The notes: generated by a model not told the origin, from the sequence alone. A DNA stretch of 64,000 nt from Stutzerimonas stutzeri (GCF_024448935.1 NZ_JAMOIE010000004.1:52197-116196); one strand, 5' to 3'; numbered from the stretch's first letter, positions 27,628 to 37,362 are shown. Numbers and translations are program-made.

Positions 27628-28569
27628 ATGAGGACCCTTTCTCCGTATGCACTGGGCGCTACGCTGTACATGCCCGCGACACGCGTGGACATCCTGGACG
27701 TCGTCTTTGGCGAAAAACTGCCAGACCTCCGCTCGCTCGTCGTCTGCCTGGAGGACGCCGTTTCCTCTACCGACGTGCAGATGGCGCTGGCCAATCTGGA
27801 CAGGCTTCTGAAGAACATTCAGGAGCGTGGCGGGCGTCCGGCATGCGGCCCAATGCTGTTCATTCGGCCCCGGGACTCGAAAATGGCGGCCGTCCTGAAT
27901 GACTGGCCGCTGATCGGCTTGGCCGATGGTTTCGTCGTTCCGAAGCTCAATTCAGCGAATCTGCGTGACTGGGAATCGGCGGTTACCAACCCAGCGATTG
28001 CCCTCATGCCGACGCTGGAGACGCCTGACGTCTACAACCCCTCGGCTATGGCAGATCTCGCCCAAGCGTTGCGCGGTGGGTTCGATCAGCGAATTATCGC
28101 ACTGCGCATCGGCGGCAATGACCTGATGGGTTGCCTTGGGCTGCGCCGCAGTCCCACGATGACGCTTTACAAGAGCCCGATGAGCTACGTCATCCCGATG
28201 CTTGCCGGGGTGATGGGCGCGGCAGGTTTTTCCCTCACTGCGCCAGTTTTCGAGCAGCTCCGCAGTCCGGCGCTACTGGACGAAGAACTCGAGCTGGACA
28301 TCGCTCATGGATTGGTCGGAAAGACCGCCATTCACCCTTCACAGATCGCGGCAATCCACGGTGCACTGCGCGTCAGCGTTGACGACCTGAACAGTGCGCG
28401 GCGCATCGTGGAGGATTCTGCGCCGGCGGTTTTCAAATTTAACGACGCCATGTGCGAGCCGGCGACCCATTACAAGTGGGCGCAGAACATTCTCGAGCGG
28501 GCCAAGTGGCATGGTGTCAGACAGGAAACAAGCGACTCCGCGCTGCGCCTGGCAGAAGTGGCCCAGTAG
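27628..28569 (+). CDS. HpcH/HpaI aldolase / citrate lyase-like C-C lyase (Ter module)
   Basis: 313 residues of the CitE-like TIM barrel. Visible features are GATLYMPATRVDIL at the start, LVVCLEDAVSST (metal-binding acid), MLFIRPRDS, ALMPTLETPDVYN, ALRIGGNDLMGCLGLRRSP and GKTAIHPSQIAAIHGAL. It should make or break a carbon-carbon bond next to a carboxylate using a divalent metal. The ATG directly follows the stop of the StiP-type gene without spacing. It is the last gene of the metabolic half; 171 bp separate it from terZ. Confidence 0.87.
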   Translation: MRTLSPYALGATLYMPATRVDILDVVFGEKLPDLRSLVVCLEDAVSSTDVQMALANLDRLLKNIQERGGRPACGPMLFIRPRDSKMAAVLNDWPLIGLADGFVVPKLNSANLRDWESAVTNPAIALMPTLETPDVYNPSAMADLAQALRGGFDQRIIALRIGGNDLMGCLGLRRSPTMTLYKSPMSYVIPMLAGVMGAAGFSLTAPVFEQLRSPALLDEELELDIAHGLVGKTAIHPSQIAAIHGALRVSVDDLNSARRIVEDSAPAVFKFNDAMCEPATHYKWAQNILERAKWHGVRQETSDSALRLAEVAQ

Positions 28570-28740
28570 CGGTTCGTACAATCGGTAACGAATGAAACGC
28601 AAGAAATGCCTGGCGCTGTACGAAAATACTTTCGATCGAAGTCATTCGCGGCTGGGGATGATGGAAAACAGCGAGGGAGCGCCTTGAGGTGATCCTCGTG
28701 TCATCAACGAAAAGAAAGACTCAACAACAAGGAGTGCAAC

Positions 28741-29352
28741 ATGGCGCTTTCATTGGCTAAGAACCAAACGATTTCCCTCGAAAAAACCGCCGGCAACGGG
28801 CTGAAAAAAGTACACATGGGCCTTGGTTGGGACCCCGTGCAGAAAGCCAAGCCTAGCGGCGGTTTCCTGAGCCGCGTGTTCGGCGGCGGCGACAGCGGCG
28901 GCGACGCAGTCGACCTCGACGCCTCCTGCATCATGATGGACGCGGCCAAATCGGCTATCGACATCGTCATGTTCACCCAGCTGAAGTCGAAAGACGGCTC
29001 GATCACCCACTCTGGCGACAACCTGACCGGTGAAGGCGATGGTGATGACGAGACCATCTACGTCGACCTGGAAAAGCTGCCGGCTGCAGTGAAATACCTC
29101 GTGTTCACCGTCAACTCCTTCCGCGGGCAAACCTTCAACGAGGTTGAAAACGCCTACTGCCGCATCGTGAATCAGCAGGGAAATTCCGAGCTCGCGAGGC
29201 TTACGCTATCCGAGAAGGGCGGCCACACTGGCGTGATCATGGCCTACCTGACCCGTACTGCCGGTGGCTGGGACATGACTGCTGTCGGCCGTGCAACCAA
29301 CGGGCGTACTGCTCGTGACCTCGCCAGCGAGGCTGCTGGAGTTATCGCCTGA
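28741..29352 (+). CDS. terZ: TerZ/TerD-family stress protein
   Basis: 203 residues. One TerD domain: ALSLAKNQTISLEKTAGNGL, the glycine-rich insertion SGGFLSRVFGGGDSGGDAVD typical of TerZ, DLDASCIMMD, and the Ca-binding loop [17 protein letters not shown]. TerD-family proteins bind calcium and gather at the membrane with TerC. An AAGGAG ribosome site precedes the ATG. The stop overlaps the terA start (TGATG at 29350-29354). Confidence 0.92.
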   Translation: MALSLAKNQTISLEKTAGNGLKKVHMGLGWDPVQKAKPSGGFLSRVFGGGDSGGDAVDLDASCIMMDAAKSAIDIVMFTQLKSKDGSITHSGDNLTGEGDGDDETIYVDLEKLPAAVKYLVFTVNSFRGQTFNEVENAYCRIVNQQGNSELARLTLSEKGGHTGVIMAYLTRTAGGWDMTAVGRATNGRTARDLASEAAGVIA

Positions 29353-30545
29353 TGACTACCCTGACCCCAGGTGCGAACGCCCCGGTCGCCACCGGGCCTG
29401 TCTCGGTTACCGTTAACTATTCGCCGGTCGCGGGCGCTGACATCGATGTGTCGGCGTTCCTTCTCAGCGGCACAGGAAAGGTCCGCAGCGATGCTGACAT
29501 GTGCTTCTTCGGCCAGAAAACCGTAGGCAACGGCGGCGTGCAATTGACCGAGGCGAGTGCCGGTCGTGCTGTGTTTACGCTGGATCTTTCGCGGATCGAA
29601 GCCGCGATCGAGAAGGTCGCGCTGACGGCGACGATCTACGAAAACAAGGCCAGTTTCGCCGCCGTGGCGAATCTCTCCGTGAGCGTCACGGGAGGGGTCG
29701 AAGCGACAATTCCCACGTCGGGAATGCAAGAAACAGCGCTTATCCTCGGTGAGTTCTATCGCCGCCAGGGCGCCTGGAAGTTTCGTTGCGTGGCTCAGGG
29801 ATTTGCGGGCGGCCTCGAGCCGCTGGCAAAGCACTTCGGCGTCGATGTCGCGGCCGCACCGGCGCCTGCCCCGGCGGCGGCTCCGACTCCCGCGCCGAAC
29901 CCGACACCGACTCCTGCAGCGACACCGGCGCCGTCACGGGTCAACTTGAACAAGATTACCCTCGACAAATCTCGCTCAAGCATCAGTCTCGAGAAGAAGG
30001 CAGGAGGCCAGTACGGGCAGATCCGGATCAATCTGAACTGGAACCAGCAGCAAACCAGCGGATTTCTCGGCTTCGGAAAGAAGGCTTCGGTTGATCTCGA
30101 TCTGGGTTGTCTGTTCGAGCTCAAGGATGGCCGCAAGGGCGTAGTCCAAGCACTTGGCAAAGGCTTCGGCGCCTACAACTCGCCTCCCTACATCCAGCTA
30201 ATGGGCGATGACCGAACCGGATCTGTAAGCGACGGTGAGTGGCTGCACATCAATGGCGATCGCTGGAGCGAGATCAAGCGCATCGCTGTTTTCGCTTTCA
30301 TCTACCAGGGCGCACCCAACTGGGCCGCAACCGATGGGGTTGTCACGCTGTTCGCACCGAACCAGGCGCCAATCGAAGTGCGCGTGAGCGAGGAGGGTGG
30401 CCAACTCGGATGCTGCTGTATCGCGCTCCTTGAGAACGTCGATGGGGATGTTAAGGTCACCCGCCGAGTAGACTTCCACGGCGATCAGGAAAAGCTCGAC
30501 AAGGCCTACCAGTGGGGAATGTCCTGGCGCGTAGGCTCCAAGTAA
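29352..30545 (+). CDS. terA: TerA tellurium-resistance protein
   Basis: 397 residues. An N-terminal TerD-like sandwich (about 1-175, with MQETALILGEFYRRQGAWKF and VAQGFAGGLEPLAKHFGVDV), an alanine/proline/threonine linker of roughly 35 residues built from AP/TP repeats (about 177-197), and a C-terminal TerA sandwich with the acidic segment LMGDDRTGSVSDGEWLHING. TerA acts with other Ter proteins in tellurite and phage-inhibition phenotypes. Its start overlaps the terZ stop by one base. A TerA-like paralogue lies at 20.2 kb. Confidence 0.92.
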   Translation: MTTLTPGANAPVATGPVSVTVNYSPVAGADIDVSAFLLSGTGKVRSDADMCFFGQKTVGNGGVQLTEASAGRAVFTLDLSRIEAAIEKVALTATIYENKASFAAVANLSVSVTGGVEATIPTSGMQETALILGEFYRRQGAWKFRCVAQGFAGGLEPLAKHFGVDVAAAPAPAPAAAPTPAPNPTPTPAATPAPSRVNLNKITLDKSRSSISLEKKAGGQYGQIRINLNWNQQQTSGFLGFGKKASVDLDLGCLFELKDGRKGVVQALGKGFGAYNSPPYIQLMGDDRTGSVSDGEWLHINGDRWSEIKRIAVFAFIYQGAPNWAATDGVVTLFAPNQAPIEVRVSEEGGQLGCCCIALLENVDGDVKVTRRVDFHGDQEKLDKAYQWGMSWRVGSK

Positions 30546-30595
30546 GTACACAGGCGGGGCCTGATCGGTCCCGTCTCTATTTGAGGTGAAACACA

Positions 30596-31045
30596 ATGCT
30601 CGACTGGCTGAAGAAGAACGCGACAGAAGCGCGTGACCGGCTCGCGACCGAAGTAACCAAGTTCAAGAACCGCGAGTTCATGGACGCCGTCGTTGCTGGT
30701 TGTGCCCTGGTAGCTGCTGCTGATGGAAACATCAGCGCTGAAGAAAAGCAGAAAATGATCGGTTACATCCAGAACTCCAAAGAGCTCAAGGTCTTTGACA
30801 CGAAGGACGTGGTCCGGTCATTCCAAGAAATTTGCAACAACTTTGAATTTGACCCTGCGATTGGAAGAGCTGAAGCTCTGAAAGTCGTTGGAAGGCTCCG
30901 TAAGAAAGAAGATGCGGCCCGTCTACTGGTGCGTGTTTGTTGCGCGATCGGTGGAGCGGATGGCAGCTTCGATCACAGCGAGCAAGCCATCTGCCGCACC
31001 ATTTGCAACGAGCTCGGCTTGAATCCGAGCGATTTTGATCTTTGA
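30596..31045 (+). CDS. terB: TerB tellurite-resistance protein
   Basis: 149 residues, all-helical TerB fold: NREFMDAVVAGCALVAAADG and CCAIGGADGSFDHSEQAICR carry the two acidic loops (AADGNIS, GADGSF) that bind divalent metal. TerB bridges TerC at the membrane and TerD proteins in published models. A TTGAGGTGAAACACA leader supplies the ribosome site. terC begins 11 bp downstream. Confidence 0.94.
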   Translation: MLDWLKKNATEARDRLATEVTKFKNREFMDAVVAGCALVAAADGNISAEEKQKMIGYIQNSKELKVFDTKDVVRSFQEICNNFEFDPAIGRAEALKVVGRLRKKEDAARLLVRVCCAIGGADGSFDHSEQAICRTICNELGLNPSDFDL

Positions 31046-31056
31046 GGGAAACAATC

Positions 31057-32106
31057 TTGGAAAACACGGCTATCGGCTTTCCGCCACTGACAATGGCAGT
31101 CTTTGCCGGCCTTGCGATATTTGCGTTGGCGCTCGACCTGTTTACCCATAAGAGCGACAAACCAGTGACGCTGCTTAACGCTTCGCTCTGGTCGGTCTTC
31201 TGGGTACTTGTCTCGCTCGCCTTCGCCGGCTTCCTCTACATCGACCACGGTCCCGAGGTCGCCAGCCTCTTCGTTACCGGCTACGCCCTGGAAAAAGTCC
31301 TCAGCGTCGATAACCTGTTTGTTTTCATGGCCATCTTTGCCTGGTTCAAGATTCCCGACGCGCTACGGCACCGTGTCCTGTACTGGGGCATCATCGGTGC
31401 GATCGTTTTCCGCATGGTATTTGTCGCGATCGGCACTGGCCTCCTGGCTTTCGGTCCTTGGGTCGAAATCGTTTTCGCGGCAATCGTCGCCTGGACAGCG
31501 GTCATGATGCTCAAAAGTGGCGGTGATGATGATGCTGAGGAAGATTACTCCCAGCACATCGCATACCGCTTCGGTAAGAAACTGTTCCCTGTTTGGCCCA
31601 AGCTGTATGGCCATAATTTCTTCGTCCGCCGCGAGGTGCTGGAAGGCGAATTGAAGAAACCTGAGAACAAGGGCATGACGCTGGCAGCAAAGGGCACATT
31701 GTTTGCCACTCCGCTGTTCCTGTGTGTGTTCGTCGTCGAAATCTCCGACGTCCTGTTCGCCTTCGATTCGGTACCGGCAGTTATTGCCGTTAGCCGTGAG
31801 CCGCTGATCGTCTATTCGGCAATGATGTTTGCAATTCTCGGTCTGAGAACCATGTACTTCGTGCTTGAAGCATTGAAGCGCTACCTGGTGCATCTGGAGA
31901 AAGCGGTCGTTGCTCTGCTGTTTTTCATCGCCGGCAAGCTAGCGCTGAACGCGACGAACCACCTGTTCCACCACGGCTATGAAATCGACCCGAACACTAG
32001 TCTGATCATCGTAATGGTCGTGCTGGTCATCGGAATCGCGGCAAGCGTCATCTTCCCCGAAAAGGAAGAAGTTGCAGACGATTCCAAGTCAAAAGAAAGC
32101 GTTTAA
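31057..32106 (+). CDS. terC: TerC-family integral membrane protein
   Basis: 349 residues with about nine membrane helices. The TerC core motifs are [16 protein letters not shown] and [20 protein letters not shown], whose intramembrane acids likely bind a metal ion; the family includes manganese exporters. The soluble loop at about 150-200 ([20 protein letters not shown]) is normal for TerC. I choose the TTG at 31057 because GAGGGA lies at 31044-31049 and the family starts with such a short N-terminus before GFPPLTM; no ATG is suitably placed. It should anchor the Ter complex. Confidence 0.93.
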   Translation: MENTAIGFPPLTMAVFAGLAIFALALDLFTHKSDKPVTLLNASLWSVFWVLVSLAFAGFLYIDHGPEVASLFVTGYALEKVLSVDNLFVFMAIFAWFKIPDALRHRVLYWGIIGAIVFRMVFVAIGTGLLAFGPWVEIVFAAIVAWTAVMMLKSGGDDDAEEDYSQHIAYRFGKKLFPVWPKLYGHNFFVRREVLEGELKKPENKGMTLAAKGTLFATPLFLCVFVVEISDVLFAFDSVPAVIAVSREPLIVYSAMMFAILGLRTMYFVLEALKRYLVHLEKAVVALLFFIAGKLALNATNHLFHHGYEIDPNTSLIIVMVVLVIGIAASVIFPEKEEVADDSKSKESV

Positions 32107-32125
32107 CCACAAAAGGAGTTGCCAA

Positions 32126-32701
32126 ATGGCTCTTTCCCTGCAAAAAGGCGGAAACCTGTCCCTGTCGAAAACTGATCCAGGCATGACCAAGACTCTGATC
32201 GGTCTTGGCTGGGACCCGCGCGCAACGGATGGCGCGGAGTTCGACCTGGATGCCAGCGCCTTCCTGCTTTCCGCAAGTGGCAAAGTTCGTGGCGAAGCCG
32301 ATTTCATCTTCTATAACCAGTTGAAGAGCGCGGACGGTTCCGTAGAGCACACGGGCGACAACCGCACCGGTGAAGGCGATGGCGACGATGAAGTCCTCAA
32401 GGTCGACCTGTCTCGCGTCCCGGCTGACATCGACAAGATCGCATTCACTGTTACGATCCACGACGCGCAGGTGCGCAACCAGAACTTCGGTCAGGTTGCC
32501 AACGCCTTCATCCGCATCGTTAACGAAGTGACCGGCGCTGAGGTAGTGCGCTACGACCTGGCTGAAGACGCGAGCGTCGAGACGGCGATGATTTTCGGCG
32601 AGCTGTACCGCAACAACTCAGAATGGAAGTTCCGCGCTGTTGGTCAAGGCTTTGCTGGCGGCCTCAAGGCGATGGCGAACCAGTACGGCATCAACATCTA
32701 A
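32126..32701 (+). CDS. terD: TerD stress protein
   Basis: 191 residues, a canonical Ter[41 protein letters not shown], the Ca loop [20 protein letters not shown] and the closing [19 protein letters not shown]. The two Ca2+ sites in the acidic loops appear complete. The start at 32126 follows AAAAGGAGTTGCCAA. It is 19 bp after terC and 27 bp before terE. Confidence 0.95.
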   Translation: MALSLQKGGNLSLSKTDPGMTKTLIGLGWDPRATDGAEFDLDASAFLLSASGKVRGEADFIFYNQLKSADGSVEHTGDNRTGEGDGDDEVLKVDLSRVPADIDKIAFTVTIHDAQVRNQNFGQVANAFIRIVNEVTGAEVVRYDLAEDASVETAMIFGELYRNNSEWKFRAVGQGFAGGLKAMANQYGINI

Positions 32702-32728
32702 CGCTCCATCACCATAAGGAATATCGCA

Positions 32729-33307
32729 ATGGCTGTAAGTCTGAGCAAAGGCGGCAACGTTTCCCTGTCCAAAGAAGCTCCGGGCCTGTCCGAAGTACTC
32801 GTTGGTCTCGGCTGGGACCCGCGCGTAACCGATGGCGCGGAATTCGACCTCGACGCGTCCGTCTTCGTCTGCGGTGAAAACGGCAAGGTTCTGAACGATG
32901 CCTCGTTCATCTTCTACAACAACAAGACGTCGCAAGACGGGACCATCGAGCATCTGGGTGACAATCGCTCCGGTGCTGGCGAAGGTGACGACGAGCAAGT
33001 CGCGGTCAAGCTGAGCGGTCTGGCGGCCGACGTGAAGAAGCTCGTTTTTGCCGTAACGATCCACGAAGCAGAATCGCGCAAGCAAAGCTTCGGCCAGGTT
33101 TCCAATGCGTATATCCGCGTAGTGAACAAGGCTGACGGCAAGGAAATCGCGCGCTACGACCTGTCTGAGGATGCGAGCACCGAAACTGCCATGGTTTTCG
33201 GTGAGCTGTATCGCCACGGTGACGAGTTCAAGTTCAAGGCAATCGGCCAAGGCTTTGCCGGCGGTCTGAAGCCGCTTGCCGAGGCGCATGGCGTCGCCAT
33301 CGGTTAA
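32729..33307 (+). CDS. terE: TerE/TerD-family stress protein
   Basis: 192 residues, a close paralogue of the preceding Ter[81 protein letters not shown]. The first Ca loop reads SGAGEGDDE instead of TGEGDGDDE but keeps its acids. It is the last gene of the zABCDE run and is followed by a strong terminator. Confidence 0.94.
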   Translation: MAVSLSKGGNVSLSKEAPGLSEVLVGLGWDPRVTDGAEFDLDASVFVCGENGKVLNDASFIFYNNKTSQDGTIEHLGDNRSGAGEGDDEQVAVKLSGLAADVKKLVFAVTIHEAESRKQSFGQVSNAYIRVVNKADGKEIARYDLSEDASTETAMVFGELYRHGDEFKFKAIGQGFAGGLKPLAEAHGVAIG

Positions 33308-33319
33308 TTGCTAACACAC

Positions 33320-33355
33320 GAAAGCCCCTGCCATCTGGCAGGGGCTTTGTTTATT
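33320..33355 (+). terminator. rho-independent terminator of the ter operon
   Basis: AAAGCCCCTGCCA (33321-33333), TC, TGGCAGGGGCTTT (33336-33348), then GTTTATT. The symmetrical stem could also stop the converging gene from the right. Confidence 0.93.
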
Positions 33356-33408
33356 GTGTGCCGCTGTTTTACCTTCTTTTTCGCCTGATTACAGCGTGCT
33401 ATGCGTGA

Positions 33409-34524
33409 TCAGCGACCCCCGATGAAATCTCCCAGCCCACCCAGGATAGAGCCCTCGCCTTGGCGGTTGCCGCCTCCTTGAGGTGCGGCGGCCAGCATGC
33501 GGCCGGCCAGTCGCGAGAATGGCAGGCTCTGGAGCCATACGGTTCCTGGGCCGGTGAGTGTGGCAAAAACAAAGCCTTCGCCACCGAAGAGCATGGTCTT
33601 AATCCCCCCAGCCTGCCGAATGTCGTAATCCACAGTACTGGTCATGGCCGCGAGGCAGCCCGTGTCGACGTCCAGGCGTTCGCCAGGCGCCAACTCAACC
33701 TGACGGATCGATCCGCCCATGTGGACGAACACCCAGCCATCGCCTTCGAGCTTCTGCAGGATGAAACCCTCGCCGCCGAACAGGCCGGTCAGGATCTTCC
33801 GCTGAAAGTGCAGGCCGATTGAAACGCCCTTCGATCCGGCGAGGAAACTGTCCTTCTGGCAAATGATCCGACCACCGTATTGCTTGAGGTCCAATGCCAT
33901 GATGGTGCCAGGGAACGGCGCGGCAAAAGCCACACGGCCCTTGCCGTTACCTTGCTGTGAAAAAACCGTGGTGAAGAGACTCTCGCCGGTGATCAATCTT
34001 TTGCCAGCACCGAAGAGCTTGCCCATAAGGCCGCCGCCTTGCTCGCTGCCATCGCCGAAGATCGTTTGCATCTCGACGCCAGAGGTCTTGTACATCATGG
34101 CCCCGGCTTCAGCCACGGCCGCTTCGCCTGGGTCGAGTTCTATCTCAACGAACTGCATTTCAGTGCCGATAATCTTGAAATCGACACCGTCTGTTGCCTG
34201 TGATGAGCCATACCCATCGGAGGCCGAGCCTCCTGTGGCGGCGGCAGGAGCAGGCTCGGGCTGCGCAGCGGGCGGCGTAGCGTTATCTACAGCCGGGACT
34301 GCGGCCGGCTTGGACGAGATCAAGTGCGGAGGCGGCGGGGGGAAGGGTGTGATGCCATCCTTCTTCATGGCGCGCACTTCTGGAATCAGATGGATGAGTT
34401 GCCAATCAGGCATGCCGACACGCCAACACCATGCGCCAGGATTCTCCCTGGCAATTGCCTTTGCCTGGTCAGTGTTGACAGGTCCCGTCAGGGCTCCGTT
34501 CATGGATACGTACCAATCGGTCAC
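33409..34524 (-). CDS. TIGR00266/AIM24-family protein with GYF-like N-terminal domain
   Basis: 371 residues. The N-terminal 55 residues look like a GYF_2 domain (DWYVSMNGALTGPVNTDQAK, WCWRVGMPDWQLIHLI). A proline/alanine linker at about 62-105 leads to the AIM24 beta-roll: VEIELDPGEAAVAEAGAMMY, GLMGKLFGAGKRLITGESLF, VFVHMGGSIRQVELAPGERL. I start at the GTG at 34524, which follows AAGGA; upstream in-frame sequence lacks similarity. It converges on terE. AIM24-type proteins occur in Ter loci, so it is treated as part of the island; biochemical role unknown. Confidence 0.82.
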   Translation of the reverse strand: MTDWYVSMNGALTGPVNTDQAKAIARENPGAWCWRVGMPDWQLIHLIPEVRAMKKDGITPFPPPPPHLISSKPAAVPAVDNATPPAAQPEPAPAAATGGSASDGYGSSQATDGVDFKIIGTEMQFVEIELDPGEAAVAEAGAMMYKTSGVEMQTIFGDGSEQGGGLMGKLFGAGKRLITGESLFTTVFSQQGNGKGRVAFAAPFPGTIMALDLKQYGGRIICQKDSFLAGSKGVSIGLHFQRKILTGLFGGEGFILQKLEGDGWVFVHMGGSIRQVELAPGERLDVDTGCLAAMTSTVDYDIRQAGGIKTMLFGGEGFVFATLTGPGTVWLQSLPFSRLAGRMLAAAPQGGGNRQGEGSILGGLGDFIGGR

Positions 34525-34751
34525 GGCTAAGGTCCTTTCTTTACGTTTGTGCACGTTATAGCCATCGGGGCGGCAGGCATCAATACGCATGCAGGGCAAA
34601 CTGCGACGTGTAAGTCGCTTAGACCGCCGCTAATTGCAGGATTCTGCTGAGTTCTGGCCGCGACGAAAAACCGCGGAACGTCGGGTCGGAGCATTGGCAA
34701 AGCGTTGGTTGGTCAACAGCATGGTCTTGACGCCGGCCAGCCTGTCGATAA

Positions 34752-36710
34752 TCAGGGCAGCTCCAGGCCGCCGGCCGCCTTGTGCAGGCCGCGCAGATGT
34801 TCACCGATGTGCATGAGGTTCTGTTCGATGCGGCCCAACTCCAGCCGGCGCTCGTCGCTCAGCAATAAGCGAACTTCCCGATCCAGTTCTTCGCTCAGTT
34901 GCTCGAGGTGCATCTGGCGCTGCTGGCTTTCGCGTTCCAGGCGTTGCCATTCGCTGGCCTGCGGCAGCCCGTAGCCCTGATTGCCGAGCAGTTCGGCCGG
35001 GCGGCTGAGGTAGCCGCTGTTGGCGAGAATTTCCTGTAGTGCCCCATCGGCCTTGGTCAGGCTCGCATCGCCGCGCTCACGGCCGCTGAGGTAGCGCTTC
35101 TTCAGCTCATCCTGGACCTGTAGCAATTGCTGGCGCAGTGCGGCCTGTTCCACCAGCAGCAGTGCCGCACTGGCGCGCAGGCCGGCCTTGGCGATCCAGG
35201 GCTGGCGTTCGCTGGCAGGCAGATCCAGCCACTGCTCCACCTGTTCCTGCGGCAGGCCCAGGCGTTCCTTGAGCACGCGGAACATCGCCTGGTAGCGATC
35301 GCGGTAGGAGTCGAAGCGATAACCCAGGCGCAAGGCCTCGCGCGGGTCGTCGAGCACGCTGATATCGGCCAGGCCGCGGGCGATCAGCAGTTCCAACAGG
35401 CCGCTTGGCAGGATGCTGTCGAGTGCGACCAGCTCCGCCCGGTCGGTGCCGCTGCGCAGCAATTTCAGGGTTTCCACCGCGCAGTTGTTGGACAGGAAGT
35501 AGTAATCGCCGTCGTAGCTCCAGTGCAGCTCGGCGCTGCGCTCGACCAGCATCTCGATCTCGCGGCGTTCCAGCCTGAGCGGAATCGAGGCCAGGCTGCG
35601 CAGCTCGACCTTGGTGTATTCATCGATCACCTGTCCCAGCGGCAGGACGAACAGGCGCGATGGATAGGCGCCGGTCAGGCCGTCCCAGCTGGACAGCTGC
35701 ACGTCACCGACGAAGGCGCGAAAGGACAGCACCAGATGATGGTCCAGATCCAGCCGGCAATCGGGGCCGCGAGGGCGTCCCGGTGCACAGATCACCAGCC
35801 GCAGCATGCTGTGGCCCCAGCGGCTGGCCCAGGCATCGTTGGCTTCGGCGAACAGGTAGTCCACCTCGTAGACCCGCTCGGGATCGAGACGCAGCAAGGG
35901 CGTGCGGCCGAAATTGCTACCGGCATTGAGTATCGGATAACCCTCGGCGCATGCCTCGGTTGCGCCAGGTTGCCAGCCAAAGTGCTCGCGGAAATAACGA
36001 TGCAGCGAAGGACGGCGACAGGCGTAGCTGGGGTCGAGCAGGAAATACTCGAGGTTCACCGCGACGAATTCCAGCGGGCTGGTGAGCTCGTAGTGGTCGG
36101 GGCTGCGTGCGACCTGCGCATTCCGCGTTTCGCGCTCGCCTCGGGTGCCGACACGCTGTGGCCAACCGGCCAGGTCGAGCAGCCGCGGATCGTCGCTCAG
36201 GGTAAAGCGTCGCTGGGTCTGTCCACGACAGACATCCGGCAGGCCAATCAGGTCGAGGCTGGCAGCGCGCTGGCCACAGAAGGCCAATAACCGATTGTTG
36301 GGCGGCGACCATAAACGGGCGCGGTCGTAGAGATGGGCCAGCTCGTGAATCAGCGTGGCGAGCAATTCCTGGCGCACCGTGCCGTGGACCCGTGCGGTGT
36401 GCTGCCGCGCCGCAGAGCCATCGACCAGAGAAGGCAGCAGGTTGCGGTTGAGCTCGATGAGATCGCCGCCGGCACGCCCGTAGGCCTGGGTCGGCAGGTC
36501 ATCTCGCCAGCGTACCCGTACGTTCCGGTCCAGCTGCTGCAGCATGCGCGGCGGCAAGGCGGCCAGGGCTTCGTCGAGCAGCGCCTGGGTAGCAGCGCGT
36601 TCGGTGTCTTGCAACGCCTGGCCTTCGAGCGTGAGCCGCAACGCCGCGCAGGCATGGCCGGTGAAGGCGGCCAGTGCGAGCGTCAACAGCCAGGCGCAGA
36701 CTGGCCTCAC
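34752..36710 (-). CDS. large exported DUF4105-type protein with HExxH-like motif
   Basis: 652 residues with a signal peptide (VCAWLLTLALAAFTGHACA). Near residue 125 ATLIHELAHLYDR contains HELAH, a zinc-metalloprotease-type motif, and AEANDAWASRWGHSMLRLVI and YYFLSNNCAVETLKLLRSG carry the conserved His and Asn-Cys of DUF4105, a family with a predicted NlpC/P60-like or phosphatase-like site. The C-terminus (about 530-650) is helical and glutamine/leucine rich, perhaps coiled coil. It overlaps the DUF2388 gene upstream by 4 bp, so they share a message. Function unproven. Confidence 0.82.
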   Translation of the reverse strand: MRPVCAWLLTLALAAFTGHACAALRLTLEGQALQDTERAATQALLDEALAALPPRMLQQLDRNVRVRWRDDLPTQAYGRAGGDLIELNRNLLPSLVDGSAARQHTARVHGTVRQELLATLIHELAHLYDRARLWSPPNNRLLAFCGQRAASLDLIGLPDVCRGQTQRRFTLSDDPRLLDLAGWPQRVGTRGERETRNAQVARSPDHYELTSPLEFVAVNLEYFLLDPSYACRRPSLHRYFREHFGWQPGATEACAEGYPILNAGSNFGRTPLLRLDPERVYEVDYLFAEANDAWASRWGHSMLRLVICAPGRPRGPDCRLDLDHHLVLSFRAFVGDVQLSSWDGLTGAYPSRLFVLPLGQVIDEYTKVELRSLASIPLRLERREIEMLVERSAELHWSYDGDYYFLSNNCAVETLKLLRSGTDRAELVALDSILPSGLLELLIARGLADISVLDDPREALRLGYRFDSYRDRYQAMFRVLKERLGLPQEQVEQWLDLPASERQPWIAKAGLRASAALLLVEQAALRQQLLQVQDELKKRYLSGRERGDASLTKADGALQEILANSGYLSRPAELLGNQGYGLPQASEWQRLERESQQRQMHLEQLSEELDREVRLLLSDERRLELGRIEQNLMHIGEHLRGLHKAAGGLELP

Positions 36711-37027
36711 AGGGCGAGGATGGCTGCGGCCAGCGCCTGATCGCTCGCCTGGCGAGCTTCGGCAAATTCATTGCGAAGGGACTGGAAAGCCGCTTCCAGA
36801 CGCGCGCCGCGGGTCTCGCCGGCGCTGGCGACGAAGCTCGCCGCTTCGTCCCGCGCGTCGAGGACGAGCTTCATGCCGCTGACCCGGCTGGTCACATCCG
36901 AGGTGAAGTTGACGCTGCGATCCACCGCGTTGATGACGATGTTGCTGGTGGCCACCAGCGTCTGCGCCTGGGCGGCACTGGCGAGCAGGCCCAGCGTGAC
37001 CGCTGTGGCATTGAGTACTGTGCGCAT
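36707..37027 (-). CDS. DUF2388 exported protein (copy 1)
   Basis: 106 residues with a signal peptide (MRTVLNATAVTLGLLASAAQ, cleavage after AQA). The mature part has the family signature KLVLDARDEAASFVASAGET followed by RGARLEAAFQSLRNE. One of three tandem paralogues; identity between them is mainly in this signature. It overlaps the DUF4105 start by 4 bp. Role unknown. Confidence 0.88.
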   Translation of the reverse strand: MRTVLNATAVTLGLLASAAQAQTLVATSNIVINAVDRSVNFTSDVTSRVSGMKLVLDARDEAASFVASAGETRGARLEAAFQSLRNEFAEARQASDQALAAAILAL

Positions 37028-37068
37028 TGGCTTAGGCTCTCGTTCGGGCAGGCCGTTCGCAGGCCGCT

Positions 37069-37362
37069 TTATTGGACGAGGATGATCTGGGCCAGTTCCA
37101 GGTCGCTCGCCGCCAGCTCCGGCTGACTATGACGCAACCAACGCAGGGCAGCTTCCAGCCGCACGCCGTGGACCTGACCGCCGCTGGCGACGAAGCTTGC
37201 TGCGTCTTCGCGGGCCTCGATGATCAGCTTGTTCTCGAGCGGAAGACTGGTCAGCTGGCTGGTGACGTAGCCGGAGCCCACGAGGCCGGCGGTGGCGGTA
37301 TCGAATGCCTGGGCAGAGCCGCAGGCGCAACAAAGGGCGAATACAAGAGTGAACCGTCGCAT
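37069..37362 (-). CDS. DUF2388 exported protein (copy 2)
   Basis: 97 residues with signal peptide MRRFTLVFALCCACGSAQAF. The signature reads KLIIEAREDAASFVASGGQV then HGVRLEAALRWLRH, the most divergent of the three copies. 41 bp separate it from copy 1 and 93 bp from copy 3. Role unknown. Confidence 0.85.
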   Translation of the reverse strand: MRRFTLVFALCCACGSAQAFDTATAGLVGSGYVTSQLTSLPLENKLIIEAREDAASFVASGGQVHGVRLEAALRWLRHSQPELAASDLELAQIILVQ

